DNA of 46,756 nucleotides from Amycolatopsis echigonensis (GTDB lineage Bacteria; Actinomycetota; Actinomycetes; Mycobacteriales; Pseudonocardiaceae): assembly GCF_014174495.1 (NCBI RefSeq), contig NZ_JACJHR010000073.1, positions 1 to 46,756 of the forward strand. The letters run 5' to 3'. Shown piece after piece: positions 33,006 through 40,221 of this stretch. A program made the translations under genes and the position numbers. The notes under the pieces were generated by a model. It was not told the DNA's origin. It did not search any database and was given only the letters and a program-made list of their open reading frames with translations. The number at the start of each line of letters is the position of its first letter. Position 1 is the first letter of the stretch.

Positions 33006-34160
33006 TCAGCCCTTCAGCAACTGCCGAGCCATCACCAGCCGCTGGATCTGGTTCGTGCCCTCGTAGATCTGCGTGATCTTCGCGTCCCGCATCATGCGCT
33101 CCAGCGGGAAGTCCCGCGTGTAGCCGTAGCCGCCCAGCAGCTGGACCGCGTCCGTCGTCACGCTCATCGCCACATCCGACGCGTGGCACTTGGCCGCCGC
33201 GCCGAAGAACGACAGGTCGTCGTCGCCTCGTTCGGACTTCGCGGCCGCGGTGTACACCATCTGGCGCGCCGTCTCGACGGCCATCGCCATGTCCGCCAGC
33301 ATGAACTGGATTCCCTGGAAATCCGCGATGTGCTTGCCGAACTGCTTGCGCTCCTTGACATATCCCAGCGCGTGGTCCAGCGCGCCCTGCGCGATACCCA
33401 CGGCCTGCGCGGCGATCGTCACGCGGGTGTGGTCGAGCGTGCGCAGGGCGATCTTCAGGCCCTGCCCCGGCTCGCCGACCATGCGGTCGCCCGGGATGCG
33501 CACCTGGTCGAACAGCAGTTCACGCGTCGGCGAACCCTTGATGCCCAGCTTCTTTTCCTTGGCACCGAAGGAAAAGCCGGGATCCGACTTTTCCACCACG
33601 AAAGCGCTCACGTTGGCGCCGCGGCGGCCGTCCGGGTCGGTTACCGCCAGAACCGTGTAGTACTCGGAGAAGCCCGCGTTGGTGATCCACGACTTCTGTC
33701 CATTCAGGATCCAGTCGTCGCCGGAAGGGGTGGCGCGGCAGCGCATCGAGGCGGTGTCCGAGCCCGCGTCGCGTTCGGACAGTCCATACGAGAATCCTGC
33801 CTCGCCCGAAGCCAGCGGGGGCAGGTACTTCGCCTTGACCTCCTCGTTGGCGGCCAGGATCAGCGGCATGCTGCCGAGTTTGTTCACCGCGGGGATGAGC
33901 GAGGACGACGCGCACACCCGCGCTACTTCCTCGATCACGATGCAGGTGGCCAGCGCGTCCGCACCGGCACCGCCGTACTGTTCCGGCACATGCGGGGCGT
34001 GGAAGTCCGACGCGACCAGTGCGTCGTAGGACGCCTTGGGGAATTCCTCGCGCTCGTCGGCTTCCGCGGCGTGCGGGGCGATCTGCTCTTCGGCGACCGC
34101 GCGCACGGCCTCGCGGATCGCTTCGTGGTCTTCGTTGATTTTGAACAGGTCGAAGCTCAT
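33006..34160 (-). CDS. Acyl-CoA dehydrogenase (short/branched-chain type)
   Basis: A 384-residue FAD enzyme that introduces the alpha,beta double bond in acyl-CoA. Family signatures present are 'GFSYGLSERDAGSDTASMRC', 'NGQKSWITNAGFSEYYTVLA', 'KERKQFGKHIADFQGIQFML' and 'QLLGGYGYTRDFPLERMMRD'. The catalytic base Glu367 lies in 'QIYEGTNQIQR', the position used by short- and medium-chain enzymes. The ATG at 34160 has GGAG upstream. It lies 20 bp downstream of the 3-hydroxyacyl-CoA dehydrogenase gene in the same operon, consistent with fatty or branched-chain acid breakdown. No electron-transfer flavoprotein is nearby. Confidence 0.96.
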   Translation of the reverse strand: MSFDLFKINEDHEAIREAVRAVAEEQIAPHAAEADEREEFPKASYDALVASDFHAPHVPEQYGGAGADALATCIVIEEVARVCASSSLIPAVNKLGSMPLILAANEEVKAKYLPPLASGEAGFSYGLSERDAGSDTASMRCRATPSGDDWILNGQKSWITNAGFSEYYTVLAVTDPDGRRGANVSAFVVEKSDPGFSFGAKEKKLGIKGSPTRELLFDQVRIPGDRMVGEPGQGLKIALRTLDHTRVTIAAQAVGIAQGALDHALGYVKERKQFGKHIADFQGIQFMLADMAMAVETARQMVYTAAAKSERGDDDLSFFGAAAKCHASDVAMSVTTDAVQLLGGYGYTRDFPLERMMRDAKITQIYEGTNQIQRLVMARQLLKG

Positions 34161-34180
34161 CGGGATCTCCTCGCCGGAAC

Positions 34181-35032
34181 TCAGTAGGTGTAGAAGCCGC
34201 GGCCGGTTTTGCGGCCCAGCAGGCCGGCGTCGACCATGCGGGCCAGCAGCGGCGGCGGCGCGTACAGCGGCTCCTTGAACTCCTCGTACAGCGATTCCGC
34301 GACGGCCTTCGTGGTGTCGAGCCCGATCAGGTCGGCCAGCGCGAGCGGGCCCTGCGGGTGCGCGGCGCCGCGCACGAGGCCCTCGTCGATCGCTTCCTTC
34401 GTCGCGAAGCCCGACTCCAGCATGCGGACGGCGGCGAGGATGAACGGGATCAGCAGCGCGTTCACGACGAACCCGGCGCGGTCCTGGCACAGGATCGCGT
34501 GCTTGCCCAGGGTTTCCTCGGCGAACTTGCGCGCGCGGTCGGTGGTCTCGTCCCCGGTCAGCAGGCTCGGCACCAGCTCGACCAGCGGCAGCACCGGAAC
34601 CGGGTTGAAGAAGTGGATGCCGAGCACCTGCGCCGGGCGCTCGGTCGCGGTGCCGAGCTTCATGATCGGGATCGACGAGGTGTTGGACGCCAGCACCGCG
34701 TCCGGCGCGGCGACGATCTTGTCCAGCTTCCCGAACAGCTCCGCCTTGACCGCCTCGTTCTCGACGATCGCCTCGACGACGAGCGTGCGGTCGGCCAGGT
34801 CGTCGAGGCTCTCGGTGATCCGGATCCGCTCCAGCACCTCGGCCGCGGACGCGATCTTCCCCTTGCGCTCGGCCCGGCCCAGCGACGCCTCCAGCCGCGC
34901 CCGGCCCGCGTCGGCGGCCGCCCGGCTCGATTCGACCGCCACGACGTCCAGCCCGGCGCGGGCGCACACCTCGGCGATCCCCGCCCCCATCTGGCCGCAG
35001 CCGACCACGCCGACGAGCTCCACGTGCCTCAC
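34181..35032 (-). CDS. 3-hydroxybutyryl-CoA dehydrogenase
   Basis: A 283-residue NAD(P)-dependent dehydrogenase, single-function type. 'VGVVGCGQMGAGIAEVCARA' is the Rossmann loop. Catalytic His140 is in 'GIHFFNPVPVLPLVE', with partner Glu152, and 'DRAGFVVNALLIPFILAAVR' opens the C-terminal domain. It oxidises 3-hydroxyacyl-CoA to the 3-keto form. A GTG start at 35032 follows GGAGGG. It is first gene of a two-gene operon with an acyl-CoA dehydrogenase and is divergent from a TetR whose likely operator lies at 35063-35077. Confidence 0.95.
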   Translation of the reverse strand: MRHVELVGVVGCGQMGAGIAEVCARAGLDVVAVESSRAAADAGRARLEASLGRAERKGKIASAAEVLERIRITESLDDLADRTLVVEAIVENEAVKAELFGKLDKIVAAPDAVLASNTSSIPIMKLGTATERPAQVLGIHFFNPVPVLPLVELVPSLLTGDETTDRARKFAEETLGKHAILCQDRAGFVVNALLIPFILAAVRMLESGFATKEAIDEGLVRGAAHPQGPLALADLIGLDTTKAVAESLYEEFKEPLYAPPPLLARMVDAGLLGRKTGRGFYTY

Positions 35033-35041
35033 CCATCCCTC

Positions 35042-35077
35042 CGGTACTTGGTTTCATGATTACGGTACTCAGTACCG
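35042..35077. promoter_or_regulatory. TetR operator upstream of beta-oxidation operon
   Basis: CGGTACT-C-AGTACCG (35063-35077) is a perfect 7-1-7 palindrome. An extra half-site CGGTACT lies at 35042-35048, 21 bp away. Both sit within 50 bp upstream of the dehydrogenase start and before the divergent TetR gene. Confidence 0.7.
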
Positions 35078-35172
35078 ACGAGTAGGCGAGAGCGAGGTGG
35101 CCCACCTCACCCTGCTCCCGGGGCGCCGGGGCCGATTAGGCTGGCCGCAGCGTGCGTGCGAAAGGTGGCCCG

Positions 35173-35841
35173 ATGCCCGAGAAACCGGCCAAGCAACGGC
35201 TGACCGAGGCCGCGTTCGCGCTGTTCGAGGAGCGCGGTTACGACCAGACGACGGTGGACGACATCACCGACCGCGCGGGAGTCGGGCGCAGCACGTTCTT
35301 CCGCGCCTTCCGGTCCAAAGAGGACGTGATCTTCCCGGACCACGAGGTGCTGCTGAGCGCGATCGCGGCCCGGCTCGCCGGATCCGACCCGCGCACCGCG
35401 ACCGTCGCGGTCACCGAAGCCGCGCGGCTGGTGCTGCGGCATTACGTCGCGGAGGGCGACCTGGCGCTGGCGCGGTACCGGCTCACCCGCAGCGTGCCCG
35501 CGTTGCGCGCCCGGGAAATCGCGGGCACCCGGCAGTATCAGCGGCTGTTCCAGGAATTCGTCCACCGCTGGATGGGCGGCGGCGAAGAGACCGCACTGCG
35601 CGCCGAACTCATGGCGGCGGCAGTGGTGACGGCGCACAACCACGTCCTCCGCCGATGGCTGCGCGGGCAGGCGGCGGACCCGGAGGCGGCCTTCGACGCC
35701 GCGATGGCGGACACGGTCGCGCTGTTCGGCAACACCGGCGAGACGGAGACGACGGTCGTCGCTTTCCGCACGGGCAAAGACCTTTCCGCGGTCCTGCCCG
35801 GCTTGCGCAAGCTGCTCGGCGACGAGGGCACGCTCGGCTGA
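35173..35841 (+). CDS. TetR family regulator of the adjacent acyl-CoA operon
   Basis: A 222-residue TetR protein. The DNA-binding part is 'LTEAAFALFEERGYDQTTVD' then 'ITDRAGVGRSTFFRAFRSKE'. The helical ligand domain includes 'EFVHRWMGGGEETALRAELM' and 'DAAMADTVALFGNTGE'. Divergence from the two beta-oxidation genes and the palindrome between them suggest a fatty-acyl-CoA-responsive repressor. The ATG at 35173 has AAAGGTGG upstream; the longer GTG start seven codons earlier is less likely. Confidence 0.93.
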   Translation: MPEKPAKQRLTEAAFALFEERGYDQTTVDDITDRAGVGRSTFFRAFRSKEDVIFPDHEVLLSAIAARLAGSDPRTATVAVTEAARLVLRHYVAEGDLALARYRLTRSVPALRAREIAGTRQYQRLFQEFVHRWMGGGEETALRAELMAAAVVTAHNHVLRRWLRGQAADPEAAFDAAMADTVALFGNTGETETTVVAFRTGKDLSAVLPGLRKLLGDEGTLG

Positions 35842-35845
35842 GCGG

Positions 35846-36394
35846 CTACCAGGCCTCGTCGAACCGCACGCCTGCCTCGTACCAGTCCTCGTCGCTGACC
35901 GGGCGTTCCGGTTCCGCCGGAAGCTGGGGGTCGGCGGTGCGGTTGCGGAGGTAGTCGCCCTCGCCCTGCACGGCGGCGGCTCCGGGAGCACTCGCCGTTT
36001 GCCGAGGCCCGGACTTTCTTGCCGCAGCAGAATCGTCCGACGAGGCGGACGGCCTTGCTTCAACGGCCGGAGCGGGTCGTCGAGGAGCAGCCGCCGGCGC
36101 GACGTCGGGCGTGAACCCGGCCCGCCACTTCAGCCGGTCCATCACATAGCCACGGGTGCCGAGCGGAGCCAGCAGCCCCGCCGTGCGGTTCGCCGATTCC
36201 CGCTGCGCTTCGGCGTACGTGCGCAGCACCAGCGCGGCCAGCTCGTCCGGCGGCAGATTCCGCACTGTGCCAGACAGCTTCAGTCCAGTGAGGACACCGT
36301 CGGTGTTGACCGTGGCGATGACCGCGTTGCCGGGCGAGGACGCCTCGACCGACAACGCGGCCAGTGCCTGGACCAGTTCTTCCGGACCGGGCAC
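35846..36394 (-). CDS. YbaB/EbfC-like protein of type VII secretion trio
   Basis: A 182-residue protein. Residues 1-90 ('GNAVIATVNTDGVLTGLKLS', 'LPPDELAALVLRTYAEAQRE') follow the YbaB/EbfC fold, normally a nucleoid-associated dimer; in actinomycetes longer variants accompany WXG100 genes. Residues 95-182 are Pro/Ala/Arg-rich and disordered, ending in acidic 'DEDWYEAGVRFDEAW'. The GTG start lies 1 nt after the stop of the upstream WXG100-like gene (TGACGTG), so it is translationally coupled. Function in secretion is unproven; it could be a chaperone or a DNA-binding regulator. Confidence 0.85.
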   Translation of the reverse strand: MPGPEELVQALAALSVEASSPGNAVIATVNTDGVLTGLKLSGTVRNLPPDELAALVLRTYAEAQRESANRTAGLLAPLGTRGYVMDRLKWRAGFTPDVAPAAAPRRPAPAVEARPSASSDDSAAARKSGPRQTASAPGAAAVQGEGDYLRNRTADPQLPAEPERPVSDEDWYEAGVRFDEAW

Positions 36395-36395
36395 G

Positions 36396-37442
36396 TCAGT
36401 CCAGTGTGGACGGAGACAGCGGCTGCGACACCGAGCCGTCCGGTGCGATGTCGACGTTGCGGTCCCGGACCCGCTTCTCGGTGCCCTTCGGGGTGTTCGA
36501 GGTCTCGAAGTTGGCCGGGTCGAACGAATCGCCGGGGCTCACGTCGGGCGGGTTCGGCACCGGCGGCAGGTTGACCGACTTCTCGTGGATCTTGTCCGCG
36601 AGCCGTCCCGCCGATTCCTGCATGTGCGAACGGATCTTGTCCACGCCGCTGAGGAAGCTCTCGAAGATGTCGTTCGCGTTGTCGCCCTCGACCTTCGCCG
36701 AGGCCTGCGCGGTCACCTCGGTGAGCCCGGCTCCCGCACCCGCCACCGCGGCCTGCGCTCCGACCGCGCTCATCGACAGCCCGCCCGCCGCGGCCGCGGC
36801 TCCCGCCGGGGTGGCGACCACGGCGAGCATCCCGACCAGCGCGCCGGTGAACGCCACCGCCGCCACCTTCGACCAGGAGATTTCGCCCTCTTTGGCCTTC
36901 GCCTTCTGGTATTTCTCCGCGGTCTCCCGGAACGTCAGCGCGAGCGAGCTGAGGTCGTCGCGCGCGGCCCACACTCCGTCGCGGCTGGCGACGAGGTCGC
37001 TCTCCACGACCGTGATCTCCGCGGCCAGGGCTTCGTAAGCCTCCGAAAGCCGGTCGAGATAGGTCTTGACGTCCTCGGCCGCGTTTCCGCGCCACGAGCC
37101 CAGCAGCTCCTTCGCCCGCCGCAGTTCGGTGATCGACCCGCGGCTGAGGTTCTTCCACACCGGCTCGTACGAGTTGATCATCGCCTGCAGGCCGCCGCCG
37201 GTGTCCTTGAGGTCGGCCTCGGAGAACTCCCGGAAGACCTCGGCGACCTTGTCCTGGTAGGCGGCGAACAGCTCGTCCGTCAGGGCGAAGCTGAAGAACT
37301 CCGCGTAGCGCAGGAATTCCAGCCCGTCGAGCGCGTCGTTCGCGCCCTTCTGCAGATCGTCGCTGATGCCTTCGAGCAGTTCCGCGCGCGGACGGCCTTG
37401 CCCGCCGCCGCTAAGCCCGAAGTAGTCCTCCTGCTCGCTCAC
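36396..37442 (-). CDS. WXG100-like type VII secretion-associated protein
   Basis: A 348-residue protein. Residues about 85-200 are a helical hairpin of the WXG100/PPE type with 'ELLGSWRGNAAEDVKTYLDR' (a W-x-G turn) followed by 'EAYEALAAEITVVESDLVAS'. A hydrophobic Ala/Gly stretch at about 200-250 ('VAAVAFTGALVGMLAVVATP') could insert in a membrane. The C-terminal 90 residues are polar and Pro-rich with no toxin motif I recognise. The GTG start overlaps a TGACGTG junction with the EspC-like gene. It may be a type VII substrate or a scaffold. No EccC ATPase lies in the window. Confidence 0.85.
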   Translation of the reverse strand: MSEQEDYFGLSGGGQGRPRAELLEGISDDLQKGANDALDGLEFLRYAEFFSFALTDELFAAYQDKVAEVFREFSEADLKDTGGGLQAMINSYEPVWKNLSRGSITELRRAKELLGSWRGNAAEDVKTYLDRLSEAYEALAAEITVVESDLVASRDGVWAARDDLSSLALTFRETAEKYQKAKAKEGEISWSKVAAVAFTGALVGMLAVVATPAGAAAAAGGLSMSAVGAQAAVAGAGAGLTEVTAQASAKVEGDNANDIFESFLSGVDKIRSHMQESAGRLADKIHEKSVNLPPVPNPPDVSPGDSFDPANFETSNTPKGTEKRVRDRNVDIAPDGSVSQPLSPSTLD

Positions 37443-37443
37443 G

Positions 37444-37821
37444 TCAGCGCACCTCCCCGCCCGCGCGCCGCACCGCGGACTGCGCGTCGGCGTCCGACGC
37501 CTCGTACAGCTCGGCCACGCGCTTGAGCGCTTCGCTCGCCTGATGCGTCGTGTAGGCCAGTTTCGCGAGTGCTTCCTCGACCTTCGCGCGGTGGTTCTCG
37601 TACGCCGCCGCGACCTTGGGCATGCCGAGCGATCCGCCGAACGCCGTGGTCGGGCCGCCGCCGAACGGGGTGATCGCGCCGATGATGGCAGCCGGGCCGA
37701 CCGCGTCGGGCAGGTCCAGCTTGCGCACGCCGCCGCGCGCGGTGTCCGCGGCGTCCCCGGCGGCCGCGACGAACCCGCTCGCCTTGCGCAGGTCGTCGAG
37801 GTCGGTCTCGAAACCGATCAT
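37444..37821 (-). CDS. EspC-like type VII secretion target
   Basis: A 125-residue helical protein starting 'MIGFETDLDDLRKASGFV', with a long helix 'YENHRAKVEEALAKLAYTTH' and 'ASEALKRVAELYEASDADAQ'. The latter has a Yxxx[DE] (YEASD) export-type signal near the C-terminus. The size and pattern fit the ESX-1 EspC family (PF10824). The ATG at 37821 has GGGGGTAG upstream; the longer frame's extra 21 residues lie in the promoter. It is first gene of a coupled trio, and its product is expected to pair with the next one. Confidence 0.85.
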   Translation of the reverse strand: MIGFETDLDDLRKASGFVAAAGDAADTARGGVRKLDLPDAVGPAAIIGAITPFGGGPTTAFGGSLGMPKVAAAYENHRAKVEEALAKLAYTTHQASEALKRVAELYEASDADAQSAVRRAGGEVR

Positions 37822-37951
37822 GAAACTACCCCCAGTCGTGTGAACCGTGACCCTACCGGGCGAACGGTATCCCTTCCGACTCATCGGACGACGGGAAGGT
37901 TCACGGCATTAACGTGACGGCGCTCACATAACGGACAGTTCCGCTCGGCGC

Positions 37952-38788
37952 TCAGTCCGAAGTGGACCCGACGGCGCTCCCGCGACGGCCGGCCCGGCGC
38001 GGGAACCACGGCACGATCGGAGAAACACGCCGCTGGTAGTCCGCGTACTCCGGATAGCGGCTGAGGGTGATGCTCTCGGTGAAGATCGTCGAGCCGACGA
38101 ACAACGCCGTCAGCAGGACCGCACCGGCGATGGTCCAGGTGACCGCGCCCGCCGCGGAGACGCCGAACAGGAACACCAGCCACCACTGCGCTTGTTCGAA
38201 GAAGAAGTTGGGGTGCCGGGAAAACCGGAAGAGGCCGGTCCGCGCGAACCGGGGGTCGGGAGTCCGCCCGGCCGCCGTCTCGCGCTTCTTCCACTGATGG
38301 AAGTTCCACTGCTGCTGGTCCGCGATCGTTTCGCCGGCGAGGCAGGCCACGAACGCGACGGCCAGCACGACATCGGCGGCGCCCAGCGGGGTCCGGTGGT
38401 CCAGCGCGGTCCACGCGGGAAGCGCGATGAGCAGCAGGATCGCGTTCTGGTAGAGCGTGATGAAGAAGAGGTTGAACAGCTGGAACTGCCACGGGGCCAT
38501 CCGGCCGCGCAGCACCGCCCAGCGGTAGTCCTCGCCGCCGGGCGCGTAGCCGCCCTTGCGCGCGTAGTTGAACGTCAGCCGCGCGCCCCACAGGAACACG
38601 AGCGCGAACAGCAGGTTCAGCCTGGCGTCCGCGAACCCCGCGTGCCCGGCGAAGATCCCGGTGTAGGCCACCGGGACGACCGACCAGATCCGGTCCACCC
38701 AGGAGTACTCCCTGGTGAGCACCGACAGCAGCCAGCAGCCGGCGCACACGCCCGCGAACACCCAGAGGCACACCTGGAACGCGTTCAT
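37952..38788 (-). CDS. DUF1295 membrane enzyme, steroid 5-alpha-reductase-like
   Basis: A 278-residue protein with about six transmembrane helices. 'SWVDRIWSVVPVAYTGIFAG' and 'GARLTFNYARKGGYAPGGED' open it. The C-terminal signature 'GLFRFSRHPNFFFEQAQWWL' then 'ITLSRYPEYADYQRRVSPIV' is that of DUF1295 / 3-oxo-5-alpha-steroid 4-dehydrogenase-like and isoprenylcysteine methyltransferase-like enzymes, binding NADPH or SAM there. Substrate unknown. It is divergent from an EXPERA-type gene 51 bp away, which also belongs to a sterol-enzyme fold. Confidence 0.9.
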   Translation of the reverse strand: MNAFQVCLWVFAGVCAGCWLLSVLTREYSWVDRIWSVVPVAYTGIFAGHAGFADARLNLLFALVFLWGARLTFNYARKGGYAPGGEDYRWAVLRGRMAPWQFQLFNLFFITLYQNAILLLIALPAWTALDHRTPLGAADVVLAVAFVACLAGETIADQQQWNFHQWKKRETAAGRTPDPRFARTGLFRFSRHPNFFFEQAQWWLVFLFGVSAAGAVTWTIAGAVLLTALFVGSTIFTESITLSRYPEYADYQRRVSPIVPWFPRRAGRRGSAVGSTSD

Positions 38789-38839
38789 GCCCGCGACTGT
38801 ACTGCCGGAATCGCCGGTGCGAGGACCTACAATCCGCCG

Positions 38840-39337
38840 ATGACGGCGAACCTGCCCCTGCGCGAGCGCAAGATCGACATCTTCTTCGCGGCGATCTTCT
38901 CCGTCTTCACGGTGACGTCGCTGATCAGCGACCTGCTGCCGACGATCGGCGTCGACTTCTCGCGTCCGACCGGCACCTTCTTCGTCGACTCCAACTACTG
39001 GTACGCCCACGACGCCGACCCGCTGTTCATGCACCCGCCGGACTGGATGCGGATCGTCACCGGGCTCTCCGCGTTCGTCTACCTCCCGTTCTACGTCGTG
39101 CTCGTCTGGTGCCTGGTCACGGGCCGCAACGGGATCCAGCTGTTCGCGGTGGTCTACGCGACGATGATCGTCACCCTCACCGGGATCGTCGTGTTCGGCG
39201 TCGAGTTCTTCGGCGACCCGGCGACCCGCACCGGCAACCCGGGCAAGTTCCTCGCGTTCAACCTCCCCTACGTGCTGATTCCGTTGCTGCTGCTGGTGCG
39301 GATGCGGCGGCCGCGGCCGTTCGCCCGGCGGTTCTGA
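38840..39337 (+). CDS. EXPERA / emopamil-binding-like membrane protein
   Basis: A 165-residue four-helix membrane protein. 'LRERKIDIFFAAIFSVFTVT' begins helix 1, 'WYAHDADPLFMHPPDWMRIV' the large loop, and 'YATMIVTLTGIVVFGVEFFG' and 'FLAFNLPYVLIPLLLLVRMR' the last two helices. Conserved acidic and aromatic residues in this arrangement are the EXPERA pattern (emopamil-binding protein and TMEM97 relatives, including sterol isomerases). The ATG lies at 38840. Bacterial members are uncharacterised. Confidence 0.85.
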   Translation: MTANLPLRERKIDIFFAAIFSVFTVTSLISDLLPTIGVDFSRPTGTFFVDSNYWYAHDADPLFMHPPDWMRIVTGLSAFVYLPFYVVLVWCLVTGRNGIQLFAVVYATMIVTLTGIVVFGVEFFGDPATRTGNPGKFLAFNLPYVLIPLLLLVRMRRPRPFARRF

Positions 39338-39382
39338 CCACTGTGGACGGTCAGATGGCTCCAGTTCTGCGCGTTCCTGGCC

Positions 39383-39751
39383 TCAGTTTTCCTGCAGGAC
39401 CGAAAGAATGTTCCCCGCCGGATCCTTGAACCACGCGATCAGCGGACCGCCGAGCCGGAAGACGCCCTTTTCGTCGACTCCCTCGAACGGTTCTAGGGAA
39501 ACGCCTGCCGCGGCGAGGTCCGCGACCGCCTGGTCGATGTCGTCCACCGGGAAGTTGAGAATGGTGTACTCCGCCGGGACGTGCTTGTCGCCCTTCGGGT
39601 AGACGAGCACTTCGCGTCCTTCGGCGAGACGCAACCGCAGCATCCCCCAGTTCTCGGTGACCTCGATGCCGAGCGTCTCGGCGTAGAACTCGCGGGCGGC
39701 CGGGATGTCGTCCACGGAGAAACCGCTGAAGGCCCTGCTGGTGTCGAACAC
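39383..39751 (-). CDS. VOC (glyoxalase-fold) protein
   Basis: A 122-residue VOC-superfamily protein: 'FSGFSVDDIPAAREFYAETL' for the first beta-alpha-beta-beta-beta module, and 'AEYTILNFPVDDIDQAVADL' with 'AWFKDPAGNILSVLQEN' for the second. The expected metal-binding His/Glu are partly absent: Ser occupies the first position and E121 could serve at the last. It may be a binding or resistance protein rather than an enzyme. The GTG has AGAAGGAG upstream. It is divergent from the second DGPF gene. Confidence 0.92.
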   Translation of the reverse strand: MFDTSRAFSGFSVDDIPAAREFYAETLGIEVTENWGMLRLRLAEGREVLVYPKGDKHVPAEYTILNFPVDDIDQAVADLAAAGVSLEPFEGVDEKGVFRLGGPLIAWFKDPAGNILSVLQEN

Positions 39752-39849
39752 GGCTATGCTCCTTCTTCAGCTGACAGATGCACGGGGGACGTCGGAGCCG
39801 GAATCCCGAAGGCGACACCGGCGGCGAAGAATTTTCGAAGGGAGCCGTC

Positions 39850-40221
39850 GTGCGGTACCTGATCATGATCCACAGCAATCCGCGGTTCCGGGCGCTGTGG
39901 GAGGAGCTCCCGGAAGAGAAGAAGGCCGAGTTCGGCCGGAGCCATCTCGCGCTCAGCAAGGCCCTCGAAGAGTCCGGCGAACTGGTGCTCAGCGACGGGC
40001 TGGCCGATCCCGCCGAGGCCAAGTGCGTCACCGTGCGGGACGGCAAGGCGGTGGCGAGCGACGGGCCCTTCGCCGAGGTCAAGGAGCATCTGGTCGGGTT
40101 CTACCTGGTCGAATGCGAGAGCATGGAACGGGCGCTGGAGCACGCCGCGCGGGTGCCGGACGCCTTGTACGGCAAGGTCGAGGTCCGGCCGGTCCGCACC
40201 GTGAAAGAGCTGGGTCTCTGA
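39850..40221 (+). CDS. YCII-related DGPF protein (second copy)
   Basis: A 123-residue DGPF-family protein. It starts with GTG (VRYLIMIHSNPRFRALWEEL) and carries 'GKAVASDGPFAEVKEHLVGF', the family motif. It differs strongly from the copy at 5757, so the two are old paralogues rather than a recent duplication. AGGGAG lies upstream. Its last codon overlaps the next sigma-factor gene (CTGA). TGTCGA, the ECF42 -35 motif, occurs at 39742-39747 upstream, but with no clear -10. Confidence 0.92.
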   Translation: MRYLIMIHSNPRFRALWEELPEEKKAEFGRSHLALSKALEESGELVLSDGLADPAEAKCVTVRDGKAVASDGPFAEVKEHLVGFYLVECESMERALEHAARVPDALYGKVEVRPVRTVKELGL

